A stretch of DNA of 64,000 nt from Poronia punctata. Taxonomy: Eukaryota > Ascomycota > Sordariomycetes > Xylariales > Xylariaceae. Of this stretch, positions 11,228-22,922 are shown one piece after another. Within the stretch, counting starts at the first letter, position 1. Each line of letters begins with the position of its first letter. The position numbers were made by a program, and so were the translations under genes. The DNA is taken from positions 124,001 to 188,000 of the forward strand of contig MU401467.1 in the NCBI GenBank assembly GCA_022579005.1, written 5' to 3'. Below the pieces are notes generated by a model. That model was not told the origin of the DNA. It saw only the letters and a list, made by a program, of their open reading frames with translations, and searched no databases.

Positions 11228-13045
11228 TCATTCAGCATCCATATCCAGATCCTTCTCCAAAGCGGTCTTCTCTCGAGCCTTAAAGACCAGATAAGGGCCG
11301 TCGTGACTCGAATTGAAGCCGTCGTGAGTGCAAAACTCATGCGGCCTACCCCGGTCTCGACCCTCCCCGACGGCACCGAGCGGGCCCGAGGCCGGTTCGA
11401 AGTCGAAGTACCACAGCGTCTTAGCTACAACCAGAGAGGTTTCGAGATACGCCAACGGCTTACCCACGCAGTTGCGCGGTCCAATAGAGAAGGCAGCAAA
11501 GGCTTCTCGCATCGGATTCTTAAACTCGCCAACGGCCGCGGTTGTCTGCGAACCGGCCCCGGAAGGCAAAAGCCAACGCTCAGGCTTAAACGCGAATGGC
11601 TGGGGGAAGATGTCGGCATTGTGGCTCAGTGCATAGACGTTTACGCCGAACAGCGTTCCCCTGGGAATATGGTGGCCGTCTATAGTCAGGGGTTCCTTAT
11701 CCGTGGCGACTTGTTGCCGCCACAGGTTCGCCGAAATAGGGGGAGACATACGGAGGGACTCGTCGATACAGGCGCGGAGGTAGTGGCAGCTCGCCAGCAG
11801 CGGACCGCCCGTGATGTCCCTGCCACTTAAAAACGTAGACCGTATCTCTTCAGCCAGACGCTCGTAGCAGGCGGGGTTACGTGATAGGTAGAAGAATACG
11901 GACGTCATTGCCGTAGCTACCGTGTCCCCGCCTGCCACGAGAAAAACCATGGCCTCTTTCCAGATGGCGCTGTCGCGCGTCTTGGGCGCCTCGCTAGGAA
12001 GAGCATCGGCGACGAAGGAGAACAAGTCGGGCTTTCCGTGAGTGTCCAGGGCGAGACGGGATCGCACCATTTTTTCCAGAAGGCGGGTGAACTTCTCGCG
12101 CGTTGCGTAGAATGCATAATCGAAGACCCTATTCGTGTGGACATTATGAAAAGCCGGGAAATGGAGTGAGATGTTGCTGACGAAGAAACCCATAGTGATG
12201 GATTTCGCGAAGAAACGGTTCTCCTCACTCGTCTGCGTGCGAAGGTCATAGCCCAAGGCGAGCTCCCCCACTACGTCAATGGCTAGATAGCTCATTTTCC
12301 GGGTCATATTGACGGGCTCGTTTAGGGAGCCGAGGAGCTGTTTAAGGTAGACGTCGATGTGGGGGAGCAGAGTGGGCATGAACGACTTCGTTGCCTTTTC
12401 AGAAAAGGGCTGGGCAACAACCTTCCGCTTGGCGCGGTGCAGGTCTCGGTCGATAGTGTTGAAGACACTGTAGACTCCATTCCGAGTAATGAGCTCGTAC
12501 ACGGAGGCCTTGGTTATACGGTCATCTTCATGGTAAATTGCTTTGAGGAATAACAGCTCAGTATCTAAGCTGAGCAAAGTTGCCGGTTCTATGTAAGGGT
12601 CTAATTCATGATACCTAACTTACTTCTGAAAGCAGTAGCTGTATTGAACAATATCCTATTCGGTCCCAGCCTAATGATGGGTCCTTAATTAAATCAGCAT
12701 TTAGGGGGTATTCACTATCTAGGTAGATGCGGTATGTGAAACATTGCCATACATACCGTATTTCTCATGAAGTGAGTATGCTGTCAAATGTAAGCGCTTT
12801 CGTGCAGCAAGTACGCCAGCATAAGCACTGGTCAACTTTGCAAGAAGAGGTCCTGGATAGCCACGAAGTGGGTGGAATAAGAGACGATATGATAAGATTA
12901 GAGGTACCTAATAACAGTAAGCACGGCGGGAAACGGTTGACACTCATATTTCGGGTTTTAGCTATCAGTTGCATGTCCTTACAAATAATACCAAAGCGTA
13001 CGCTACATAGGTCGTAGCGATGTGGACGATCTCGGGAATTAGCAT
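11228..13045 (-). CDS. Cytochrome P450 monooxygenase A
   Basis: Four exons, 13045-12983, 12907-12757, 12683-12624 and 12540-11228, encode 528 aa; the first three were recovered from very short open frames. They restore a hydrophobic N-terminal anchor, HPLRGYPGP (proline hinge), YGPIIRLGPNRILFNTATAF and then the long C-terminal exon. Catalytic elements seen: the oxygen-binding I-helix AGGDTVAT, the ExxR motif ESLR, FKPERWL, and heme loop FSIGPRNCVGKPLA with the thiolate Cys. It resembles fungal P450s annotated as benzoate 4-monooxygenase or isotrichodermin hydroxylase-like. An oxidative tailoring step is expected, anchored in the ER. It is co-directional with P450 B and the FAD oxidase. Confidence 0.9.
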
Positions 13046-14084
13046 TTCGAACGTGGAAGAGGAAGCAACGCAAATGGACGAGAGATGTGAGTAGTAGTAG
13101 TAGTAGTAGTAGTGATATTATCGGTGAGCGGGCCGTATACCGCAAATGATACCAGAGATGTAAAAAGGCCTGGGAAGAGATGACCCTTTCTTCTTTGTAT
13201 TGATAGCCTGAGAGAGACTTGTATAAACAGAAGAGGTTATTGAAGCTTGGATTTCATATGCAGTAGGTAGTAGATCATCTGAAGCGGTAAGTAGGTCATT
13301 TGTTACAAGTCGGAAAGTTGGCGGAAGGGGGTGGTTTATACGCAGGTCTTCAAAGGACCTACATATGGGAGGTAAGGTAGTAGTACAGTTGCCGGCACAC
13401 TTACCCCAACCCTGTATGCTGCTTTACATTGGCTTGTAACTCAGTCGTCCGAGGACTTTGCCGCACTACCGCTTAGCTCTTGCCTGTTGTAATACTACAT
13501 ATAAATGAAACCGCGTAGGAAACGTAAGCCTACGTTCATTCGTAGGTACCCAACTCATGTACTTACATGTCTGTCTGTTATTATGATGCCCAGGTAAGTG
13601 AGATAATCTACCTAGAACTTGGGTTGATATTTCTAAAGACAAGCTTGGGCCCAATGCGTGCAAAATAAACCAGTTTCGTATATCAGGGAGACTACAAATT
13701 GTGTTGCAGTTCGTCATTTTAGTCAACGTCGCACCTACCTACTTCCGCAGTCTCCAAGCAGCGTGCAAAAAGAAAGAGACATGAGACTACCTATACCAAC
13801 GCTTCACGTCTAATCTAAGAATAGTGCAAAGAGAGAGTAATAATCCATTTCCGACAACCCTGTTTCTAGAAACATGCCCGTTTACTTTCTTGCTTAGAGG
13901 TGTCACTAAAATCCCAAAAGAAAATCGGCAATCATGTCCAACTTAAAACGGTATATCTCCCTCGAGCAACCGTCAACAACATCGTCTTCACTCTAGCACT
14001 CCTCTTAAACGGCGCTGATGACTCGAATCACCACCGACACCGGCTTGTGTTATCATTCACCCGTGGATCCGGCCCTATCTTTCT
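13046..14084. other. Intergenic, P450 A promoter
   Basis: The spacer between two same-strand P450 genes. It contains several GTAGGTA-type motifs and the GTA repeat. No gene supported. Confidence 0.5.
13091..13113. repeat. (GTA)n trinucleotide repeat
   Basis: A perfect GTA run about 45 bp upstream of the P450 A start codon, probably in its leader or core promoter. Confidence 0.85.
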
Positions 14085-16206
14085 TTAGACTTCCTTTCCG
14101 TCATTTCCACCGTTACCAGTTATTGTCTTTGAGGGCCCCGTGTCGTCCTTCCACTGCATTGTTCTCTCGTCCAAATACAGCTTCGAAGCCTCATTCCAGG
14201 CTTGACGAACCAGCCTCTCCTTCTCCTCATCACGCGGCACAACAGTAGCACGAAACGGGCGCGGCATCACGAACATACCCCCCTGCAGGTCCTCTGGACC
14301 AGGGATGGGGATCTCAGCACCCGAGTCAATGTCCACGACCCGCTTGAAGTTGAAACCCCATAGCAGCCGTGATATGGCTAAGAATAATGACCGTTCCGCG
14401 ATGAAAATTCCCTGGCATAAGCGCCGGCCTGCGCCAAACGCGAAGTGATCACGCTTGGTAACGTCAGCGTTCGTCGCTGATTGTGCGGCTGTCTCATCGT
14501 CATGAATCCATCGCGTCGGATCAAAATCCCACGGGTTTGGATAGCGATCGGGGTCGTGGTGAATGGCACTATATCTCGGTTGTTAGTTTGTGTAGGGGAA
14601 CATTCCTTGTGCTGAACTCCCGAGTCTGCCTGCACCGCCTGTGCGAAGGAAACGAATAGAAGAACTAACCGAACATTACATATTACAGTAGCCCCCTTTG
14701 GTAGCTTGTAGCCCATATACTCATCGTCAGTGGTCAAGGCATGCGGGATCCCGAGCGGACCGGCGGGTAGCCAGCGCAACACTTCTTTGACGCACCCTCT
14801 AACGTAGGACAAATTTGTCCAATCAGACAAGTCAGGTATACGATCCCCGCACACGCGGTCAAGCTCGGTCTGTGCGGTCTTGACAACATTAGGGAAGAGG
14901 ACCATAGCTTTTACAAAGCCCGTGAGCGTCTCAACAGTCGAGCCGAGTCCGCCCTGAAGCAAGGAACCACAAGTATACGCGGCCTCGACGTCCGACAGCC
15001 CTTCTTCCTCTTGCACCCGTACCATTTCGCGGCAGAAACAAGGCTATAGTGTCAGGACGTGTCTCTGAAAGGAACATGGTGCTTATTACTTACCGGAGCC
15101 GTGTCTTCTCGGGTTTTCTTTTTCAGGTCTTGGTATAACTGCATAAAATTCTCCCGTTCCGCCTGGTGATAACCTCTGGCTAGTTTTTTTGCAGGTAGTA
15201 AGGGGTCAGGTAGGAGCCTTAGCAGTGGATACATATCTAACAACGTTGCTGCCTGCAGAATATGAGAAGAAAACGCATCGTAGTCAGTAAGAGGGGTCTA
15301 GGATCAGCCTTGGTGACGGCATCTCCCATGGGATCCCCATGGGCCATCGTTCACTTGGACGTTTTTTGTTGTGACACTTACTGAAGAAAAACATATTTCC
15401 GAAAAGCGATCAAATGACTGACATGCAAATGTAAGTAGAATGCACCAGAGGCCAAAACAGCAACAATCAAAAACCTGTGCAGAGGTTTTCCAAAGGTGGA
15501 AACGTAAGATTACTGACAAGGAACAAGGCCTTATGTATCGAATTATTGTGCGCGAGAACGCGTGACCCGTAAACAATCCGTGCCGTCACTGACGTCGTGA
15601 AGCGTTTGAAATGGTCGATAAATAGCTCAGGCCGCTCCAAAAAGTCAACGAGCATGGCCTTGTTCTCGAGATCCTGGTATAGAGCATACACTCTGGACAC
15701 TTTCTCATTCAAATGCAAGCGGCCAAGCCTGCGGTTCCTCTTGAAAGTCTTGCCGTCTTTCTTTTTTTCCTCCCACGTAGACTAGTATTAGCGCCCACTG
15801 GCTCGAAGAACAGGAGTAAGGGACTCGTTTATCGTACAATCAGAAAAGAACGCATGCCGCCACTAAAGACAGTCTGCGCAAGGTATGCGTCTGGCCTCGA
15901 CGAGTAGATAGCACCCCGTTTATCGAGCAGGTCCCTGACGACCCAGTCCTTGTTGAGCACAATCCATACCTGAGTGCCTAGGATAACAGAGTAGATAGGG
16001 CCATATTTCCGAGCCCATTCCTCGAATTTCTGTCCTGTTTCCCCGGGCTTACTTGGCATCAGGTGGAGGTTGCCGATGATGGGTAGTGTTGGCGGGCCTG
16101 GCGGGAAGCCTCTGGGCCTCCTACCAAGCGGGAGGATTGACAAAAGATATATGAGTGTAACCGACAGCACGGCAGTCAAAGTAATGAGACCGTATGGTGG
16201 CGCCAT
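14085..16206 (-). CDS. Cytochrome P450 monooxygenase B
   Basis: Six exons, 16206-15838, 15781-15518, 15417-15382, 15252-15094, 15043-14670 and 14568-14085, keep frame throughout and give 561 aa. Seen: an N-terminal membrane helix, FPPGPPTLPIIGNLH, YQDLENKAML, the I-helix region GGLGSTVETL, KEVLRWLP (ExxR), AIHHDPDRYPNPW, and heme loop FAFGAGRRLCQGIFIAE. It resembles fungal P450s of the O-methylsterigmatocystin oxidoreductase type. Exon 3 is only 36 nt (SFDRFSEICFSS). Oddity: around the C-helix the frame reads TWEEKKKDGKTFKRN, Lys-rich and without the usual WxxxR, so the exon 1-2 junction deserves transcript support. A C-terminal extension after the heme loop is about 100 residues. Confidence 0.85.
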
Positions 16207-16886
16207 AAGGGTTTGGGCTTAAAAGTTAACACTATAGCAGGAGCTGTAATATGGTATTGGTCTAGTGGTACGGTGTGCGATGTATGTCTTGCACAAGCAG
16301 CGACGTATGATGGCAGAGCAGAGGGGTTACTACCTAATATACGCTCCCGTCTTGGGGTCAAAGATCGAAAGTAACTACCTCTATGCCATATGGTAGGGAT
16401 CCTGCCATTTGGGCAAAAGATAGGGCAGACAACCAACTCGATCGACATTGCAATGCGCAGTGCTTTCGTGGCACAAGCCTTGAATAATGACCGTTCTAAA
16501 TTTTCGGCTGCATTCCATATACTCACGTCATCATAGATTGCAACGGATAGTCACAACAAGTTAATTTGTCACAGTTCACACTGCTGGGGCTGGGGGTCCA
16601 GAAATGACTTATTGTTATTGCACAAGGTAGAAGGGTTCTTGACTACTTAAGTACCTAGGTTAGGATAAATATTTCCTGTCTCTAGGCACTTATAAAGGAA
16701 AGGTTGCGGTCTGTGCTTATGATCAGTGCGTACCGGGGCCATATCGGAACCGTGACAAAATTCTAAAATTCTACGTTTCCGTATCCCCTCGAAGTACCTA
16801 AATTCACTACGTTTGGCTCTTGATACCGTATTAAAGCATCAGTGGTTACTCTAACACTACTGTACCCAATAGACGATATCCTATAT
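16207..16886. other. Intergenic, P450 B promoter
   Basis: Nothing coding recognised. This is the promoter side of P450 B and the 3' side of the FAD oxidase gene. Confidence 0.5.
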
Positions 16887-18855
16887 TCATGGATATTGCG
16901 TCGGCAACGCATTACTGAAACCGAAAACATTGTTGGGGTCCCATTTCTTTTTCAACGCAGCCAGTTTGGGCAGTTGCGCCTTGCCATAAACCTGCGCTAG
17001 TGATTCATCACCATGAACATAGTTCACGTAGACGGCGAGATCAGGATATCCCGATGTTGCAACAAAGTCTCCGCGAAGCTCGGCCCCGACCTTGTCGCCG
17101 GCCTCACCTGCGTCGACCATAATAATCAGCCTAGAACAAAGGAGTGATCGTCAGCAAAATTGCTTAAAATGACAGATTGTGCAACTTCTGTGTCTTGTAC
17201 GTCTGTGTGACTTCTACGTGTACGATAGATTGAGCTAATGGGGCCTGTCGATTGGTCCAAAAAGAGGAGGAGAGAGATTGAGAGGCACCTACAGGGAGGC
17301 TATAGTGTCGCGCCAGGGGTAGGCTGTAGCTGAGTCTGGGACGGCCCTGGCTGCAGCATTGGGAAACATTTCAAGTGTAAGTATAGATTGACGGCCACCA
17401 GGATTGTCGGAATAAAACCGAGTCATCTTCTCCACGGCTGTCTGATAGGTGGACGGCGACATGGCCCGCATGTTGACACCGTAAATGCTTGCTGATCGAC
17501 CCTCCATACAGGTTGCGGAGTCTGTCCCAAGCATTACAGTATTCACAAGTTGATTCCAAGGCACGACATTGGTCGAGACTATGGGTGGGTTCAGATCTAA
17601 AATTGGTGCTATGGCCTTGAGCGCTTCAGCCTTGGGCCCAAAATAGGCCCAGTTGGCCAATAATTCAGTCTTGTCGTTGCACCATTGTTAGCCCCTTTCC
17701 TAAAGGTATGAGTAGTTGGGCAAAGACAAGCCCAAGGTTGGTGGGGGCATGGTAACCTCGGACGTGAAGAGGGACGGACGGAAGATTCAGAAATGCGACT
17801 CACAGCACCGGATGTCGTATTATACATTACAAGCGTTTCCGCTGCTAGGTTATAAGGTAGAGAGCCATTATAGGACTCTACGACGGTGTCAAAATAAGCA
17901 GCGGTCATGTTGGCAGGGATGATGACATCTACGCTCGTGACCAGGCCGTCGTAGCCGTCACTGGCGGGAATTCTGTGCAGCTTGTATGTAGCTGATGTGA
18001 CAACTCCAAAGTTTGCTCCGGCGCCACGAATTGCCCAGAATAGGTCGGCATTAGAGGTTTCTGACACTTCTAGAATGCGGGCATCAGCTGTAACTAATCG
18101 GACAGATTGTAGAGCGTCAAGCACAAGGCCGTACCGGCCTTCGTCACGGCCGACTCCGGCACCCAGAGTAGAGCCAAGCATGCCCGGGCATTGTGAAGTC
18201 ACAGTCTCTGCACAATACGTATTAGGTTAGCTACCTTATGCAGGACTCGGCCAGTAGCAATATGACGACAAGGGAAGAGAAGCGATATGTGGAAGGAAGT
18301 CAAGTTCGAGCCAGGACTTACGGAGCTCGAACCCGGCATTGTATACAGGGTCGAAGACCTCGCTCACACGCGCTCCTCCGCCAATGGTAACAGTCTCGGC
18401 TGTCTGGTTAACATGAACCGAATTCAACTTGCTCAAGTCGATAGCCAGCCCATTCTTCAATTTGGAGAGTGTGGTGGTGTACCCATGTCTCCCACCAGTA
18501 GCAAGAAAGGGGATGTTGTAGGTTGTTGCTAGTTGCACCTGCTGCAGTGTCAGAGGCTAGGCGCCGGGAACGAATCAACGTTGTGACGTACACTCTTGAC
18601 AACATCGGCTTCGTTGCCCGGGCTAATGGCTGCTAAGTACGTAGGTGGGGCATATACGTCCCACCGTAGCGTAGCATTCGCAAACCTTTCGCTACCGGGG
18701 AAAGACACTGTGGTTGTGGAAGCCCATTTGTTACTTGGGCTGGTAAGAATGGCTCCGAGGTCTTGCGCATTGCCTGGTGAGATACCGCAGATCGTTAGCC
18801 ATATCGTAAGTAAGGCAGTCAGGGAGGTATGATGATCATAGTGTCGCAGCTGCAT
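16887..18855 (-). CDS. Secreted FAD-linked oxidoreductase (berberine-bridge type)
   Basis: Five exons, 18855-18592, 18538-18322, 18207-17804, 17669-17293 and 17130-16887, give 501 aa. The exon 2 acceptor could be 3 nt earlier. An N-terminal signal peptide is visible (hydrophobic TALLTIWLTICGI, then GNA). The PCMH-type FAD domain follows: FLATGGRHGYTTTL has the His that usually carries the 8-alpha FAD bond, and SQCPGMLGSTLGAGVGR has a Cys at the position of the second covalent bond in bicovalent members. The C-terminal BBE segment reads YVNYVHGDESLAQVYG and LKKKWDPNNVFGF. Such enzymes oxidise alcohols or C-H bonds using O2; in salicylaldehyde-type clusters a homologous oxidase acts late. Several N-glycosylation sites (NATL, NQTA, NMTA, NGSL, NTTS) fit secretion. 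Confidence 0.9.
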
Positions 18856-20067
18856 CTTGGAAGTTCCGCAGTTCGGTAAAGTGGTGCTTCTAAGGTGAGA
18901 AAGAAGAAAACCGGGCGGATTCTCATCCTTTTTAACACAACGGCGTCTTAGATATTTTTATAACAGTGTGTGGACTGACACATTCCCAAGCATATTCTCC
19001 TAGGTTACTACTTGCAACTTCAGCCCGCCCCAGCCATTTACCAATATTAGCAAAGCAGAATAGGGGCTGAACGAAAGCATGGCCACCATGCAGGCATAAG
19101 GAGTGAGAGCCATGACGAAAATACTGTGATTGCTGAGGAGCTGCAGATGCGGGCTAGCAGGACATGAACGGCGAGGCTCTGAAGTTATAAAGTCGGCCCC
19201 CAACGTTACTGCGGTTGCGTGGTACCGTTGGGCCATTAAGCGGAAGGAATCGCGGAATGGAACTGTTTGTAGCCGGGTAATTCCCGACTTTTGTAAGCAA
19301 GGCTTTTGTAGGGTGTAGCGTTCATAGACTCCTTCCCCTGTTTCTTCTTGTATTTGCCCTTCCTAGGCTGGCTTGTCGGTGCCAGGGAGGAACGAGGTAG
19401 AGGTTGTGTCTCTTCCTCCTTCCCTTCTTCTTTCCGCCGCATCTAGACCAATAGTAACAGGGGCTCCACTATCTCCAACTCGTTCTCCCACTCCTCGGTA
19501 GTATCCTTTGTTCTTCCTCCCTCCCTCTCGCTTCCTCTTCCTACCTAGGTCGCTGTGCCGCTATTCATGGTCGAGCTCTCTTTGTTAGCAGCACCCCCCC
19601 TCCATGAAGTGATATTTGCATTAACAGGGCTCCACTGGGTGAGAAACAATTTCAGGAGGGATAAGTAGGAATGGCGGGATCCCTATTTTAATCCGGTTGA
19701 TCTGTGTAGTTGCATTGCCTATAGTCCTATAAGTTTTGGCCAATCATCAACGAATATAACCCTGACAAGCTGCATGCGTCAGGCTGCAGGCACGATGGGT
19801 ACACCCAGCAAAAGCCTACCGAGTTTAACTTGGAAAAGTGTCGGAGCAATTAATACACTTCGCTTCGGCAGCTTTGGCGCCCCTAATTAACGTGCAAATA
19901 GAGGCTGCCTAATAACAGGCCTTGGAACATCCCAACTTACCTACGAGTAGTTCCAGTAATGATGGGTTCATAGCGGACTTTGTTCTGCACACAAAGATTT
20001 CGCAGCTAGTCCTTTTACTCCTGATAACAATCGTCCGGCATTTGCAGTTCCCACGCGATAAGCAAGC
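18856..20067. promoter_or_regulatory. Divergent promoter region, FAD oxidase / SDR A
   Basis: A 1.2-kb spacer between divergent start codons, pyrimidine-rich on the plus strand near 19380-19560. No gene supported. It probably carries control sites for both cluster genes; no site can be named. Confidence 0.45.
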
Positions 20068-21240
20068 ATGGCTCAGCCCATTGTATTTGACATCACGCCC
20101 GAAAAGGAAGCGAGCAAGCTCCAATTTTTACGGCGGCAGTTCTCCGCAGGGGCATCTCCGTTATCACGACGGGATGTTGACTTAAGCGGGAAGACGGCCA
20201 TTGTGACCGGGGCCAACGGCGGTATCGGCCTGGACTGCTCGCAGCAGCTGCTTGAGCTCGGTCTTACCAAGCTCATCCTTGCAGTCCGTAACGAGGTCAA
20301 AGGCGAAGCTGCCCGCGAGTCCCTCATGAGAACGAAAACGCTTGCGTCTAACGTCATTATCGAAGTTTGGAAACTCGATTATGCGTCCTATGACTCTGTA
20401 ACCGCCTTTGCGCAGCGAGCCGATCAGCTCGGCCAACTCGACATCGCAATCCTCAATGCGGGCGTTCACCGTGTCTCGTTTGAACTAAACCCGACGACCG
20501 GCCACGAAGAGAATCTACAAACTAACTATTTATCAACTGTCCTATTAATGCTACTACTACTAAAGACCTTCAAAAAGGCGGAATCCACGGCAAACCTATC
20601 TAACCATTCTCCGGGGCGCATTGTTCTCGTTTCGTCCGATACGGCTGCGTGGACCAAGTTCACACAAAGGGATAAGGATCCGCTGTTGGCGGCCTTTGAT
20701 GAGAAACCCGTCAAGTTCGACAATTACGACAGCTATGCCACCTCCAAGCTCCTAGGGCAACTGTTCATTACCGAGTTGGCCAGGCGTGTGCCGCCGTCAG
20801 TGGCCGTAATCAACTGTGCCAACCCAGGTCTCTGCTACTCGAAGCTTCAACGCGAGCTTGGTCTCTTCCCAGACGTAGTGATACGCCTCTTCGGCAGGTC
20901 GACGGCTGTGGGTGCACGTACCCTTATGCATGCTGCCGTTAAGCTGGATGATAGTTCGCATGGGCAGTATGTTGAAGATGGCTATCTCAGACCGCAAGTT
21001 TTCTCCCTTTCTATCTTCTTCTCCTCTCCGCTTTTGGGCCGATTGTTTTCCCTGTGCTTGTATGTTCGTAGCGGCTAGACCATCGGCGAGACTAACATAA
21101 GTGCGCAACCCTACAGAATGGCACCTTTTGTATACTCCAAGGATGCTGTCCAGGTCGTCCAACGCCTATGGAAGGAAACCATGGAAGAACTTGCATTTGC
21201 AGGGGTTCAAGATATTGTGGATGGCTTAGGCCGAGTTTAG
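20068..21240 (+). CDS. Short-chain dehydrogenase/reductase A
   Basis: Exons 20068-20993 and 21117-21240 give 349 aa. The nucleotide-binding motif is TAIVTGANGGIGLD; NAG occurs in AILNAGVHR; the catalytic triad is Ser in IVLVSSDTAAW with Tyr and Lys in YDSYATSKLLG. The class resembles retinol-dehydrogenase-like fungal SDRs (about 340 aa). The only intron donor that keeps frame with the conserved tail (RP-MAPFVYSKDA) is GCAAGT, so this is a GC-AG intron of 123 nt. It probably performs an alcohol or ketone redox step on the polyketide, by analogy with SDR-rich salicylaldehyde clusters; the substrate is unknown. Confidence 0.88.
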
Positions 21241-21599
21241 ATTTGTTTTCGTTATCACTGTCAACAGATGCAGGTTAGACTAGTTCCTTAGGTTAGCCTA
21301 GAGTAGCCTAGAGTAGCCAAGTGTCGGGCAGCTGCGATCATCTCGTACGCGTATAACACGCCCGGGTTTGCAGAGGGTACCAACCAAAAGTAGGTAGGCA
21401 CCCTTTCAACGCGAAGGCATTTTTGGAAAAGAGGGTACGGTAAGCTGCGATTCCCATCATGAATCAAGGGGCTTAAATACACTCAAATGACTCAATCCTA
21501 GCACTCAAATTCTTGGGGATCTTCGGACTTCCCCTCCTATTCCTATATATATACACTGTGTCGCGCCAACTTACCTCGGCATAAATGTAAGTTTACCCT
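21241..21599. other. Convergent 3' spacer, SDR A / Pth11-like gene
   Basis: A short spacer with 2.5 copies of the decamer AGCCTAGAGT near 21295-21318. No gene. Confidence 0.5.
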
Positions 21600-22922
21600 T
21601 TACTCCCACGGATGTTGACGTTGGTGTTCTTCCGATGCAATGGTTGGATCAAACCCATGATGCTCCTTAGTCCGGAACTCCGTGCTGCGGACGATGTTGT
21701 TCCCCAGCTCAAGATCATGCCGTCTCATCTTAGCACTAGGCACCTCGGTAAGGGGTACAAGATGGCTCTCGGAGCCGGACACCACTATATGCCAGCGGTT
21801 TCTGCCAACTTCATCAGGCGGTGGAATGCCAGAGGAGTTCTTCTTGAGGGACTGCTCGGACGAACGGTACCGCCCTGCCGACACCAAGTTTAACCAGGAG
21901 CGCGACGAGAATAGACTGGGCAACTTGATGGCGGAAAATGCCTTGGGTATGGCGGGAACGCAAAGAACCAATATGGCAGCGGCCCCTTCGCCGCTGGCCG
22001 TCAGCTGCACAGAGGACAGATGGTAAGCGACATCGGAGCTTCCAGCACGCTCCACGGTGTAATAAAGCCGCACGATGCTAGCTGTGCATGCAGCCAGTCC
22101 CAAGGCGAAAACCACCGAGATGCCGAGCTTTCGACGCCAAGACATATTAAGTGTCCATATGACGCGTTGCGGGATGAACAGAATGATGATATCGGTCGAG
22201 AAAGCGAACACGGCGGCTGACAAGCTGGTATAAGCCGTATTGATCCGGCAATGACCCTCTATAGTGCGGTTCCAAAGGTATTCGTATGGTTCGCACGACA
22301 GGTTCACCAAGATCAACTCGGCAGTGCAGAAGATCAAGTTGGACCAGATGATGAAGTGACAGGCCCAGAAGAACAAGTTCCGCCGGTTACCACCATCGGG
22401 GAGAAATATGCTGATCCATTCTAGTAAAATGGCTGTCTTGATCGCGATGTAGAAGCCCAAGAAGAGGCACGTCGTGATGATGGCGACCTGTCTGAAAGTC
22501 AACGTGATGTCGGGGAACTCGAATTCCGAAACACTTTCCCCCCTATTGCTTGAGAGAGAGGGGTGTTCTCAAGGGAAACTTACATGAAGAAATTCTGTTA
22601 AGCCTCCGATGGTCAAGTCCCAAAGGTGGACAAACCAGCCCGGATAGTTAAGAAGCCGGAAGTAAAGTACCATCAGGGCAAGGTAGAGACCGTATGCTGC
22701 CACAAGAAAAAAGTCCTGCACCTGCACTTTGCGCACAATAAAACACCTGGTGTATATGCGGAGCACTACGGCGATGGACGCAAGGGCAAGACAGAAGGTC
22801 AGAATTCCCAAGGTTAGTGCATTTTTGTTGGGCGGGTCGTCGAAATTCGGGACCACCCCGTCCGGCGGCTTTCCAGCCGGCTGGTCCATAATATTGAATG
22901 CCGGCATTCTGCACCAATTCAA
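21600..22922 (-). CDS. Pth11-like integral membrane protein (rhodopsin-type fungal domain)
   Basis: Exons 22922-22584 and 22487-21600 give 408 aa (403 if the ATG at 22907 is used). Seven hydrophobic segments can be seen, including LTLGILTFCLALASIAVVL, DFFLVAAYGLYLALMVLYF, AIITTCLFLGFYIAIKTAI and LGISVVFALGLAACTASIV. A Cys-containing loop (LSCEPYEYLW) and a hydrophilic C-terminal tail of about 100 residues follow. This is the architecture of the DUF3328/rhodopsin-like Pth11 family of fungal receptors, often found near secondary-metabolite genes. It may sense or respond to the product, or simply sit in the cluster. Confidence 0.82.

Noticed and set aside
11192..11830. 212-codon plus-strand ORF
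   Set aside because: Antisense shadow of the P450 A heme-domain exon.
20182..20469. Minus-strand ORFs within SDR A
   Set aside because: Antisense shadows of a gene with clear SDR motifs on the plus strand.
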